NCBI RefSeq assembly: GCF_003990445.1
Contig: NZ_REEZ01000002.1
Location: 127,121 to 191,120 of the forward strand
Direction: 5' to 3'
Length of the DNA: 64,000 nucleotides
From: Pararhodobacter zhoushanensis
GTDB lineage: Bacteria > Pseudomonadota > Alphaproteobacteria > Rhodobacterales > Rhodobacteraceae
This document shows, piece after piece, positions 16,046 through 24,924 of the stretch; the first letter of the stretch is position 1; each line of letters begins with the position of its first letter. A model generated the notes under the pieces. The model ran no database searches. It was not told where the DNA came from and saw only the letters and a program-made list of their open reading frames with translations. Position numbers and translations under genes: made by a program.

Positions 16046-19000
16046 TCAAGCACCTGCCGCTTCAACAAGCAGTTGCGCGTTTCCGCCCGATGCCGTGGTG
16101 TCGATACACAGATGCCGTTCGGTCAGCGCATGGGCCGCATCCGGCTGCGTGGTGATCAGCGGCAGGATCGGGCCTTTGCGGCGCGACAGCGCCTGCGCGC
16201 AGGCCCGCGCGGTGTCGGTATCGCCCCACCAGATCACCCCCGAAAGCCCCTGAGCGGTTTCCAACCACTCTGGCGGCACCACCCCGCCTGCCATCACGGC
16301 CACCCCGCCATGCGCCCGGATCGCGGCGGCCTGCTGCGCCTCGGCCTGCGGCCCCGGCCCCATGCACAGCACCGGCGGCCGCGCATGCAGGCTCAGGCGA
16401 TTCGACTCTCCCGTCGGGCCGGGCATGTCGAGCGTGGTCAGCGGCTCTTGCGGGACCGCCACAGCCAGATCGCGGGCGAGCTTGGTAAGATCCGCCTTTG
16501 CCCCCGTCGCTGCCGCTTCCGGTGCCGCCACAGGCTGCGCCAGCCGCGCGACATACTCGGGCCCGCCGGCCTTGGGTCCGGTGCCCGAAAGCCCCTCGCC
16601 GCCAAACGGCTGGCTGCCGACGACCGCGCCGATCTGGTTGCGGTTCACATAAAGGTTGCCGACGCGCATCGCCTCGACCACCTCTTGCACGCGGTTGTCG
16701 ATGCGGGTGTGCAGACCGAAGGTCAGCCCAAAGCCGCGCGCGTTCACCGCATCCAGCACCTTGAGCAGATCACGCCCCTTGAAGCGCGCGACATGCAGAA
16801 CCGGGCCGAAAATCTCGCGCGGGATGTCCTCGATCCCTGTCACCTCAATCACCACAGGCGCGATGAAATGCCCGGCACTGGGCGCGCGTAGTTCGTGCAG
16901 CACGCGGCCCTCCTTGCGGGCCTGAGACACATAGGCGCGGATCTCGCGCGCCGCCTCGGCGTCGATCACCGGGCCGACGTCATTGGCCAGCACCCACGGA
17001 TCGCCCAAGGTCAGCGCCTCCATCGCCCCGCCCAGCATATCGAGCAGATGCGGCGCGACGTCCTGCTGCACATAGAGGCAGCGCAGGGCCGAACAGCGCT
17101 GACCCGCCGACTGGAACGCACTGGCGACCACATCGCGCACCGCCTGCTCGGGCAGCGCGGTTGAGTCCACGATCATCGCATTCAACCCGCCGGTTTCGGC
17201 GATCAACGGCGCACCGGGGGCAAGGTTTGCCGCCATCGCCCGGCGGATCGCCTGCGCGGTGTCGGTCGAGCCGGTGAAGACCACGCCATCCACGCGCGGG
17301 TCCGAGGTCAGCGCGGCACCGACCACAGCGCCTTCGCCGGGCAGCAGTTGCAGCGCCGTGCGGGGCACGCCCGCCTCATGCAGCAATGCCACGGCGGCGG
17401 CGGCGACCAGCGGGGTCTGCTCGGCAGGCTTGGCCATCACCGCGTTGCCCGCCGCCAATGCCCCGGCGACCTGGCCGGTAAAAATCGCCAACGGGAAGTT
17501 CCACGGCGAGATGCAGGTGATCCTCCCGCGCGGGGCCATCTCGGGCGTGATCCGGGCGGCGTAGTAGCGCAGGAAATCGACGGCCTCGCGCAGCTCTCCG
17601 ACACAATCGGCCTGCGTCTTGCCCGCCTCACGCGCCAGCACCGCAAAAAGCGGACCAAAGTCGCGCTCATAGAGGTCAGCGGCGCGGCTCAGGATCGCCG
17701 CACGCTCGGCAGGTGAAGCGTCCCACACCTGCGCGGCCCCCAGCGCCGTTTCCACATCCGCCGCCGTTGCCTGCACCACCTGCCCGACCACCTCACCCGG
17801 CCGCGCCGGGTTGCCGACGCTCAGCGTGTCACCCCCCTGAACCGGCCCCGCCAGCAGCGGCCCCGCCGCGAACACCTGCGCCGCAAACGGCGCGCGCGCC
17901 GTCTCAATCGCCGCCAGATCCCCGGCATCGGTCAGATCCCAGCCCGTTGAGTTCACCCGTTCCGGCGCAAACAGCCCCGGCCCGGTGGTCAGCACCACGG
18001 GGCGATGCGCCTCCAGCGGATCAGCGACCACGTCCTCGGGCGAGACGCTCTCATCAACGATCTTGTGTACGAACGAGCTGTTCGCCCCGTTCTCCAACAG
18101 CCTGCGCACCAGATAGGCCAACAGATCCCGGTGCGCGCCCACCGGCGCATAGATCCGGCAGCGCGTGCCCTCGGCGGCCAGCACGAGGTCGTGCAGACGC
18201 TCGCCCATCCCGTGCAAGCGCTGGAATTCATAGGCGTCGCGGCCCTGCCCCTGCGCCATCTCCAGCACCGTGGCGACGGTCTGCGCGTTATGCGTGGCGA
18301 ACTGCGGATAGAGCCGGTCGGTCATCCCCAACAGCTTGCGCGCATTGGCGGCATAGGAAATGTCGGTCGCGGTCTTGGCGGTGAACACCGGGAAACCGGG
18401 CAAGCCCAGCACCTGCGCGCGCTTGATCTCGCTGTCCCAGTAGGCGCCCTTGACCAGCCGCACCATGAGGCGGCGGTCCAGCCGACCGGCCTCGGCATAA
18501 AGCCAGTCGATCATCGCGCCCGCGCGCGGGCCGTAGGCCTGCACGACCACGCCGAACCCGTCCCAACCCTCAAGCGCCGGATCGGCCAGCACCGCGCCGA
18601 TCACATCGCGCGACAGGACCAGCCTGTCCTGCTCTTCGGCGTCGATGTTGAAGCCCATGCCGCGCCGCGCCGCCATCCGCGCCAGCGTGATCACCCGGGG
18701 CACCAGTTCGCGCATCACCCGCTCGCGTTGCGCTTCCTCATAGCGCGGATGCAGGGCGCTCAGCTTGACCGAGATGCCGGGGTTAACCTTGATGTCCTGG
18801 CCCTTGCAGCCCTTGCCGATCGCCTCGATCGCTGCCGCATAGGCACGCTGATAGCGCAGCGCATCGGCTTCGGTGCGCGCGGCCTCGCCCAGCATGTCGT
18901 AGGAATAGGCGTAGCCGCGCGCCTCCATCGCCGAGGCCCGGCTCATCGCGGAAGCGATGGTTTCGCCCAGCACGAACTGGCGGCCCATCTCCTTCATCGC

Positions 19001-19468
19001 GCGCGACACGGCGGTGCGGATCACCGGCTCGCCCAGACGCTTGACCGCCCCGCGCAGCTGACCGGCGATGCCCGGCTCGGCCTCGTCCAGCACCCGGCCC
19101 GTCAGCATCAAGGCCCAGGTCGAGGCATTAACCAAAGATGAGGCCGAATGGCCCAGATGCTTGCCCCAGTCCGACGGCGCGATCTTGTCCTCGATCAGCG
19201 CGTCCATCGTGCCCGCATCAGGCACGCGCAGCAGCGCTTCGGCCAGACACATCAGCGCGATGCCCTCATCGGTGGACAGGCCGTATTCGGCCAGGAAGAC
19301 TTCCATCAGGCCGGGCTTTGCCCCGCTGCGGATGGCGCGCACCAGATCGGCGGCGCGGGTGGTGATGCGCGCGCGGGCGGCGGGGTCGAGCGCCGTAGCC
19401 TCGGCCAAAGCGGTGGTGAGGGCGGCTTCGTCTTGTGGGAGGGGGGACAACAGGGGATCAGTCGGCAT
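16046..19468 (-). CDS. putA: Bifunctional proline dehydrogenase / pyrroline-5-carboxylate dehydrogenase PutA
   Basis: 1140 residues. It oxidises proline to glutamate in two steps with FAD and NAD+. A helical N-terminal arm is followed by the PRODH barrel (RLVKGAYWDSEIKRAQ near residue 340, FATHNAQTVA) and the aldehyde dehydrogenase domain (CISPWNFPLAIFTGQ, FTGSTDTAQAI, Glu in IAETGGLNAM near residue 757, catalytic Cys in SAGQRCSALR near 790), then a C-terminal ALDH-like domain. The N-terminal ribbon-helix-helix repressor domain of trifunctional PutA is absent; control is presumably by the divergent Lrp-type PutR. Confidence 0.97.
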   Translation of the reverse strand: MPTDPLLSPLPQDEAALTTALAEATALDPAARARITTRAADLVRAIRSGAKPGLMEVFLAEYGLSTDEGIALMCLAEALLRVPDAGTMDALIEDKIAPSDWGKHLGHSASSLVNASTWALMLTGRVLDEAEPGIAGQLRGAVKRLGEPVIRTAVSRAMKEMGRQFVLGETIASAMSRASAMEARGYAYSYDMLGEAARTEADALRYQRAYAAAIEAIGKGCKGQDIKVNPGISVKLSALHPRYEEAQRERVMRELVPRVITLARMAARRGMGFNIDAEEQDRLVLSRDVIGAVLADPALEGWDGFGVVVQAYGPRAGAMIDWLYAEAGRLDRRLMVRLVKGAYWDSEIKRAQVLGLPGFPVFTAKTATDISYAANARKLLGMTDRLYPQFATHNAQTVATVLEMAQGQGRDAYEFQRLHGMGERLHDLVLAAEGTRCRIYAPVGAHRDLLAYLVRRLLENGANSSFVHKIVDESVSPEDVVADPLEAHRPVVLTTGPGLFAPERVNSTGWDLTDAGDLAAIETARAPFAAQVFAAGPLLAGPVQGGDTLSVGNPARPGEVVGQVVQATAADVETALGAAQVWDASPAERAAILSRAADLYERDFGPLFAVLAREAGKTQADCVGELREAVDFLRYYAARITPEMAPRGRITCISPWNFPLAIFTGQVAGALAAGNAVMAKPAEQTPLVAAAAVALLHEAGVPRTALQLLPGEGAVVGAALTSDPRVDGVVFTGSTDTAQAIRRAMAANLAPGAPLIAETGGLNAMIVDSTALPEQAVRDVVASAFQSAGQRCSALRCLYVQQDVAPHLLDMLGGAMEALTLGDPWVLANDVGPVIDAEAAREIRAYVSQARKEGRVLHELRAPSAGHFIAPVVIEVTGIEDIPREIFGPVLHVARFKGRDLLKVLDAVNARGFGLTFGLHTRIDNRVQEVVEAMRVGNLYVNRNQIGAVVGSQPFGGEGLSGTGPKAGGPEYVARLAQPVAAPEAAATGAKADLTKLARDLAVAVPQEPLTTLDMPGPTGESNRLSLHARPPVLCMGPGPQAEAQQAAAIRAHGGVAVMAGGVVPPEWLETAQGLSGVIWWGDTDTARACAQALSRRKGPILPLITTQPDAAHALTERHLCIDTTASGGNAQLLVEAAGA

Positions 19469-19543
19469 CGCGGCACCCGGAATTTTCGATTACCCCCAGA
19501 ATACGCCGATTGCCGCCTGAGTTTTTCCCGATTACGCTGCAAC

Positions 19544-19585
19544 GGCAGGCAAATTGGCTGCATTTGTTCTCAAAGGCAGGCAAAT
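19544..19585. promoter_or_regulatory. Direct repeat GGCAGGCAAAT in the putA-putR gap
   Basis: Identical 11-base copies at 19544-19554 and 19575-19585, 31 bases apart (three helical turns); the second overlaps the putR start codon. The spacing suits an Lrp-type regulator binding along one DNA face. Confidence 0.4.
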
Positions 19586-20042
19586 GACCCGCGACGATCT
19601 CGACAGCTTCGATCAGGCAATCCTGCGTGTGTTGCAACAGGACGGAAGGCTCAGCGTGACCGAACTGGCCAGCCGAATCAGCCTGTCAAAATCGCCCACA
19701 CAGGCGCGATTGCGCCGGCTCGAGCGTGAGGGGTTCATCACCGGCTATCAGGCTCGGGTGAACCACCTGCGGCTGGGCATGGCGCATATCACCTTCGTCG
19801 AGGTGCGGCTGTCCGACACCCGGGAAGCAGCACTCAAGGCGTTCAACACAGCAGTGCGCGCCCTGCCCGAGGTCGAGGAATGCCACATGATCGCCGGGGC
19901 CTTCGACTACCTGCTCAAGGTCCGCAGCGCCGATATACTGGATTATCGGCAAAGCCTGGCTGAGCGGATCTCGAGCCTGCCGCATGTCGCCTCGACCTCG
20001 ACGCACGTGGCGATGGAATCGGTGAAAGAGGGCGGTCGCTAG
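19584..20042 (+). CDS. putR: Lrp/AsnC-family proline regulator PutR
   Basis: 152 residues. N-terminal helix-turn-helix (LDSFDQAILRVLQQDGRLS, VTELASRISLSKSPTQARLRRLEREGFI) and C-terminal RAM/AsnC effector domain (VEVRLSDTREAALKAFNTAV, EVEECHMIAGAFDYLLKVRS). Divergent from putA, the standard PutR arrangement in alphaproteobacteria, where it activates putA in response to proline. A longer frame with ten extra residues exists, but the ATG at 19584 begins the canonical N-terminus and follows GGCAGG. Confidence 0.94.
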   Translation: MTRDDLDSFDQAILRVLQQDGRLSVTELASRISLSKSPTQARLRRLEREGFITGYQARVNHLRLGMAHITFVEVRLSDTREAALKAFNTAVRALPEVEECHMIAGAFDYLLKVRSADILDYRQSLAERISSLPHVASTSTHVAMESVKEGGR

Positions 20043-20054
20043 CCGGCTGCCGGG

Positions 20055-20221
20055 GTCAGGGGGGCTCGCCCCCCTCGGCCCGTTCCGGGCCTCACCCCTG
20101 AGGATATTTGGAGACAGAAAATGCGGGTTAAGGTTTGGTTAACCGCCCCTGTTTTCTGTCTCCAAATATCCTCGGGGGGTGAATTCGCTGAAAGCGAAGA
20201 GGGGGGCGGAAAGCCCCCCTT
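20055..20221. repeat. Composite hairpin repeat B between convergent putR and suhB
   Basis: Perfect 22-base inverted repeat, 20100-20121 and 20152-20173 (GAGGATATTT then GGAGACAGAAAA), around a spacer with GTTAA/TTAAC. The 26-base family core lies on the minus strand at 20163-20188, followed by the GAATTCGC...GCGAA and GGGGGGC/GCCCCCC hairpins that end just before the suhB stop. Left flank carries GC-rich hairpins. Tail class ACAGAAAA. Confidence 0.85.
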
Positions 20222-20232
20222 TGCGACGGCGA

Positions 20233-21024
20233 TCAGTCGCGGGTACGGATAATTTTAGAGAAACTGTCGAAGATCACGCTGTTGGCGGCGATCATATTGC
20301 CCGACTCGATCGGGTCCTGCCCGTCGCGGATCGGCCCGATGAACCCGCCCGCTTCGCGCACCAGCAGCGAACCGGCGGCGGTGTCCCAGGGTTTCAGCCC
20401 GCGTTCCCAGAACCCGTCATAGCGACCGGCGGCAACATAGGCGAGGTCCAGCGCCGCAGCGCCCCAGCGGCGCACACCGGCGCAGACGGGCATCAGCCGC
20501 GCCAGATCCTGCAGCGTCGCGGGCAGTGCCGGGCGGCCACCGAAGGGCACGCCGGTGGCAAAGATGCACTCGATCATCGACCGGCGCCCCGACACCCGCA
20601 GGCGCGTGTCGTTCATATAGGCGCCGAGGCCCTTCTCGGTGTAGAACATCTCGTCCTTGGCCGCGTCGAAGACCAGACCGGCAACGATCTCGCCCTTATG
20701 CTCCAGCGCGATCGAGATCGCCCAGTGCGGCAGCCCGTGCAGGAAGTTGGTCGTCCCGTCCAGCGGATCAACGATCCAGCGGCGCGTCGGGTCGGTGCCC
20801 TCGTCCTCGCCGGTTTCCTCGCCCAGCCAGCCATAGTTCGGCCGGCCATCCATCAGCTCTTCCTTGATGATCCGCTCGGCCTCGCGGTCGGCTTTCGACA
20901 CAAAATCTCCAGGCCCCTTGGACGAGACCTGCAGGTTTTCCACCTCGCGGAAATCCTTGACCAAGGAACGCCCCGCTTTACGCGCGGCCTTGATCATGAG
21001 GTTGAGATTGGCACTTCCCTGCAT
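20233..21024 (-). CDS. suhB: Inositol monophosphatase-family protein SuhB
   Basis: 263 residues of the metal-dependent IMPase fold. Motif 1 is WLGEETGEDEG, motif 2 is RWIVDPLDGTTNFLHGLPHWAIS and the C-terminal motif is GLKPWDTAAGSLLVREAGG, giving the full set of Mg2+ ligands. Family knowledge: bacterial SuhB dephosphorylates inositol-1-phosphate and in E. coli also helps assemble the rRNA antitermination complex; which applies here cannot be told. It stands alone, convergent with putR. Confidence 0.93.
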   Translation of the reverse strand: MQGSANLNLMIKAARKAGRSLVKDFREVENLQVSSKGPGDFVSKADREAERIIKEELMDGRPNYGWLGEETGEDEGTDPTRRWIVDPLDGTTNFLHGLPHWAISIALEHKGEIVAGLVFDAAKDEMFYTEKGLGAYMNDTRLRVSGRRSMIECIFATGVPFGGRPALPATLQDLARLMPVCAGVRRWGAAALDLAYVAAGRYDGFWERGLKPWDTAAGSLLVREAGGFIGPIRDGQDPIESGNMIAANSVIFDSFSKIIRTRD

Positions 21025-21156
21025 TTCGCTGGCTCCGTCCTGAACAGCGTTGGGCCTTACGGGAAAGGCGCGCCAATGGAAAGGGGAACCTGCGGATTCT
21101 CCCCTTTCAGGCCCGCCACCCGGCGTCTAGGCTAGGCGCGAAACAGGAGGTTCCCC

Positions 21157-21594
21157 ATGCTCATCCGCCGACCGCACAGCCGTGACCGCGCCGACTGGGA
21201 GCGCCTCTACGCCGCCTATGCCGCGTTTTACCACGTCCAGCAGAGCGCCGAGATGCGCGCGCGTGTCTGGGGCTGGCTTCATGACCCGGCGCATGAGGTC
21301 GAGTGTTTCGTGGCCGAAGGCGACAGCGGCCTCGTCGGCCTCGCGCATTTCCGTCCCTACGCCCTGCCGCTCGACGCCTCAACGGGCGGCTACCTTGACG
21401 ATCTTTTCGTCGATCCCGCCGCGCGCGGCTCAGGCGCGGCCCGAGCGCTGATCGAGGCCATCGCCGCCGAGGGCCGCGCGCGCGGCTGGACCGCGCTGAG
21501 CTGGATCACCGCCGAGGACAACGCCCGCGCCCGTGGGCTTTACGACAAGCTGGCCAAGGCTGCGCAGTGGAAGACCTATGAGATGCTGCTCTGA
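21157..21594 (+). CDS. GNAT-family N-acetyltransferase
   Basis: 145 residues. The acetyl-CoA-binding motif A is DDLFVDPAARGSGAARALIEAIAAEGRARG (V-x-P-x-x-R-G-x-G-x-A type), followed by the usual ENARARGLYDKLA motif B. The N-terminus (MLIRRPHSRDRADWERLYAAYAAFY) is standard. The start has an AGGAGG site eight bases upstream. The target amine is unknown. Upstream of carA but separated from it by a hairpin element. Confidence 0.92.
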   Translation: MLIRRPHSRDRADWERLYAAYAAFYHVQQSAEMRARVWGWLHDPAHEVECFVAEGDSGLVGLAHFRPYALPLDASTGGYLDDLFVDPAARGSGAARALIEAIAAEGRARGWTALSWITAEDNARARGLYDKLAKAAQWKTYEMLL

Positions 21595-21611
21595 GCGCAC
21601 AAACCGCGCGC

Positions 21612-21690
21612 CTGCGGGTGCCAACCCGCCGGGCCGAGAGGGGGCTCGATGCCCCCCGAGGCCCGCCCCTGCGCGCGCGCCCTTGATTCC
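21612..21690. repeat. Partial composite hairpin repeat I after the GNAT gene
   Basis: Contains the GGGGGC-TCGAT-GCCCCC hairpin (loop TCGAT, the complement of ATCGA) flanked by CCCGCC and GCGCGC stretches. It has the hairpin of the repeat family but neither the GATATTT core nor a tail. Confidence 0.5.
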
Positions 21691-21740
21691 CCCCCGCCGA
21701 CCCCGTAGAGACAGCGCGATATCAGATCAGGAGCCGTCCG

Positions 21741-22907
21741 ATGCCCGCAGCCCAAGAGTCGCCGCGCCCGACCGCTTGCCTCGTTCTCGCCGACGGCACC
21801 ATCTTTTACGGTTTCGGCTTCGGCGCGACCGGCGAGACGGTAGCCGAGTTGTGCTTCAACACCGCGATGACCGGCTACCAGGAAATCATGACCGACCCGT
21901 CTTATGCCGGGCAGATCGTGACCTTCACCTTCCCGCATATCGGCAATACCGGCGTGACGGATGAAGACGAAGAGGCCCAACAGGCCGTCGCCGCCGGTAT
22001 GGTGGTGAAATGGGACCCGACCGAGCCGTCGAACTGGCGCGCCACCGGCGAGCTGACCGCCTGGATGGCCCGGCAGGGCCGGATCGGCATCGGCGGCCTC
22101 GACACCCGCCGCCTGACCCGGGCGATTCGCCAGCAGGGCGCGCCGCATGTCGCGCTGGCGCATGATCCCGACGGCAACTTCGATCTGGACCGCCTGCTGG
22201 CCAAGGCCCGTGGCTGGAAGGGGCTCGTCGGCCTCGATCTGGCAAAGGACGTGACCTGCGCGCAGAGCTATCACTGGAACGAGATGCGCTGGGCATGGCC
22301 GCAGGGCTACCAGCCGCAGACCGCGCCGGTGCACAAGGTTGTCGCCATCGACTTCGGCGCCAAGCGCAACATTCTGCGCTGTCTGGCGTCGGCGGGTTGC
22401 GACGTCACCGTCCTGCCCGCGACCGCCACGGCGGAAGAAGTGCTCGCGCTCAATCCGGACGGGGTTTTCCTGTCCAACGGTCCCGGCGATCCGGCGGCGA
22501 CGGGCGACTATGCCGTGCCGATGATCAAACAGGTTCTGGACGCCGATCTGCCGGTTTTCGGCATTTGTCTGGGCCACCAGATGCTGGCGCTGGCGCTGGG
22601 TGCGCGCACGATCAAGATGAACCACGGCCACCATGGCGCCAACCATCCGGTCAAGAACCGCGATACCGGCAAGGTCGAGATTACCTCGATGAACCATGGC
22701 TTTACCGTGGACAGCCAGACTCTGCCTGCCGGTGTGGTGGAAACCCATGTCTCGCTGTTCGACGGCTCAAACTGCGGTATCCGTCTGGCCGACCGCCCGG
22801 TCTTCTCGGTGCAATACCACCCCGAGGCCAGCCCCGGCCCGCAGGACAGCTACTACCTGTTCGAGCGTTTTGCCGACGCGATGGCCGCGCGCAAAGTGCC
22901 TGCGTAG
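21741..22907 (+). CDS. carA: Carbamoyl-phosphate synthase small subunit
   Basis: 388 residues. The glutaminase subunit supplies ammonia to CarB for carbamoyl phosphate, feeding arginine and pyrimidine synthesis. N-terminal CPSase small-chain domain (FNTAMTGYQEIMTDPSYAGQIVTFTFPHIGNTG) and C-terminal class I amidotransferase with the nucleophile Cys in FGICLGHQMLALALGA and the His/Glu pair in VQYHPEASPGPQD. The ATG at 21741 follows AGGAGC. carB is not in the window. Confidence 0.97.
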   Translation: MPAAQESPRPTACLVLADGTIFYGFGFGATGETVAELCFNTAMTGYQEIMTDPSYAGQIVTFTFPHIGNTGVTDEDEEAQQAVAAGMVVKWDPTEPSNWRATGELTAWMARQGRIGIGGLDTRRLTRAIRQQGAPHVALAHDPDGNFDLDRLLAKARGWKGLVGLDLAKDVTCAQSYHWNEMRWAWPQGYQPQTAPVHKVVAIDFGAKRNILRCLASAGCDVTVLPATATAEEVLALNPDGVFLSNGPGDPAATGDYAVPMIKQVLDADLPVFGICLGHQMLALALGARTIKMNHGHHGANHPVKNRDTGKVEITSMNHGFTVDSQTLPAGVVETHVSLFDGSNCGIRLADRPVFSVQYHPEASPGPQDSYYLFERFADAMAARKVPA

Positions 22908-22971
22908 ACGATTCTTAACGCTCTCTTAACTTCCGCCGGGCATCAGTGATGGGGTCCGGTCGGAGGTCAAG

Positions 22972-24924
22972 ATGCGACACGTCGCACGCCAGCACTCTGA
23001 GGCAAGGCCTGCGGTCGAGGGGGATCTCTTGAACGACGGGACCGCGGTCGTGCAGCCGGCCCTTGTTCCGCCACCTGAATCACCGCCCGGACCGCGCACG
23101 CCTTTGGGAGCGGTTCTGCTAAGGCGTGGGGCGATTCGGTCGTGCGATCTGTTGCGCGCGCTTGAAATTCAGACCCGCCAGCACTTGCGACTCGGCGACA
23201 TCCTGCGCGCCCACGGGCTGGCCAGTGAAACAGCCGTAATGGCGGCACTGGCCGAGCAATTCGGCACCGGTGTCATCGACACCCGGCATACCCGCCCCGA
23301 TCCGCGCCTGATCGACCGTGTCGGGCCGCGCCGCTGCCTGCGCATCGGCTGCCTGCCCTGGACACGCGCCGGGTCCGTCACCCTTGTTGCCTGTGCTGAA
23401 CCGGATCAGTTCTTTGCCCACCGCGCAGAGCTGGAGGCGGCGCTCGGCCCCGTGGTGATGGGCGTCGTCACCGAAACCGGCCTGCAACAAGCGCTGATCG
23501 ATTCGCGCAGTGGCAGCCTGCGGCTGATGGCCGAAACCTGTGTGGCGGCGCAAGAAAGCTGTCGGCTCTGGGACGGGCGGCGCTTCAGCCACTGGGTTGC
23601 AGCAGCGCTTGGGGCGTTCGTGACGCTGACCCTGGTGGCGCCTGTCGCCAGCTTTCTGGCCCTTTTCGGGCTGGTGCTGGGATTTCTGACGCTCGGCAAC
23701 GCGATGAAAATCGCCGCCACCGTCGCACAACTGCGCGCCAGCCGGGCACGCCCCGACGCAACCGAACCGACGGATGTGTTGCGCAAACCCTGCGTATCGG
23801 TGCTGGTGCCGCTCTATCGCGAACCGGATATCGCACCGCGCCTGATCAAACGGCTGGGTGCGTTGTCCTATCCGCGAGAGCTGCTCGACGTGCTATTGAT
23901 CGTGGAAGAAGATGACCAGCTGACCCGTACCGCACTGGCCGCCAGCGGGTTGCCGACGTGGATGCGCGTCATCCCGGTGCCCGATTCGCCCCTGCGAACC
24001 AAGCCGCGCGCTCTGAACTACGCGCTGAACTTTGCGCGCGGGCAGATCATCGGTGTCTATGACGCCGAGGATGCGCCGGCGCCCGACCAGATCCACCGCG
24101 TTGTTGAGTGTTTCGCCCGGTCCGGGCCCGATCTGGCCTGCGTGCAGGGGGTGCTGGACTATGTGAACCCGCACACCAATTGGCTCAGCCGCTGTTTCAC
24201 CATCGAATACGCCGTCTGGTTCCGCCTGATTCTACCGGGTCTGGCGCGGCTGGGGCTGGTGGTGCCGCTTGGCGGTACAACGCTGTTCTTCCGCCGCGAA
24301 ACGCTGGAACTTCTTGGCGGCTGGGACGCGCATAACGTGACCGAGGACGCCGATCTTGGCCTGCGTCTGGCGCGTCACGGCTATCGCACCGAACTGCTGT
24401 CGACGGTGACCATGGAAGAGGCGAACTGCCGGATCTGGCCCTGGATCAAGCAACGCTCGCGCTGGTTGAAAGGCTACGCGATGACCTATGCCGTGCATAT
24501 GCGCGACCCGGTGCTGTTGTGGCGGCAACTGGGCGCGTGGCGTTTTGCCGGGGTGCAGCTGCTGTTTCTGGGCACGCTTGTGCAGTTCCTGCTGGCCCCG
24601 ATCCTGTGGAGCTTCTGGCTGATGCTCTTCGGCCTTGGCCATCCCGCCGCTGCAGCCTTGCCGGGCTGGGCGCTGATTGGCGTCTCGGCGGTGTTCCTGA
24701 TCTCGGAGGTGTCCTCGCTGGCGATCAGCCTTACCGCGTTGCAACACAAACGCCACCGCGCGCTAAGAATCTGGGCGATCAGCCTGCATTTCTATTTCCC
24801 CTTGGCAGTGATCGCCGCGTGGAAGGGCATCTGGGAAATGCTAACCAGCCCGTTCTACTGGGACAAGACCACGCATGGCCTGCACGACGGCGCCGCGCAT
24901 GCCTCAGTCGTCGAACAGGCTTAG
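22972..24924 (+). CDS. Membrane glycosyltransferase family 2 with N-terminal MshEN-like (GspE_N) domain
   Basis: 650 residues. Residues about 43-165 form a GspE N-terminal/MshEN-type region with two tandem motifs of the RLGxxLxxxGxxxxxxLxxALxxQ kind (PLGAVLLRRGAIRSCDLLRA and RLGDILRAHGLASETAVMAA), the known c-di-GMP-binding pattern. Two membrane segments follow (near 200-245), then a GT2 catalytic domain with VSVLVPLYREP, DAEDAPAPDQ, NVTEDADLGLRLA and the QRSRW product motif, then several more membrane segments. This is the processive polysaccharide-synthase plan, comparable in parts (not order) to NfrB. Polymer and sugar unknown; no export genes adjacent. Confidence 0.88.
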   Translation: MRHVARQHSEARPAVEGDLLNDGTAVVQPALVPPPESPPGPRTPLGAVLLRRGAIRSCDLLRALEIQTRQHLRLGDILRAHGLASETAVMAALAEQFGTGVIDTRHTRPDPRLIDRVGPRRCLRIGCLPWTRAGSVTLVACAEPDQFFAHRAELEAALGPVVMGVVTETGLQQALIDSRSGSLRLMAETCVAAQESCRLWDGRRFSHWVAAALGAFVTLTLVAPVASFLALFGLVLGFLTLGNAMKIAATVAQLRASRARPDATEPTDVLRKPCVSVLVPLYREPDIAPRLIKRLGALSYPRELLDVLLIVEEDDQLTRTALAASGLPTWMRVIPVPDSPLRTKPRALNYALNFARGQIIGVYDAEDAPAPDQIHRVVECFARSGPDLACVQGVLDYVNPHTNWLSRCFTIEYAVWFRLILPGLARLGLVVPLGGTTLFFRRETLELLGGWDAHNVTEDADLGLRLARHGYRTELLSTVTMEEANCRIWPWIKQRSRWLKGYAMTYAVHMRDPVLLWRQLGAWRFAGVQLLFLGTLVQFLLAPILWSFWLMLFGLGHPAAAALPGWALIGVSAVFLISEVSSLAISLTALQHKRHRALRIWAISLHFYFPLAVIAAWKGIWEMLTSPFYWDKTTHGLHDGAAHASVVEQA

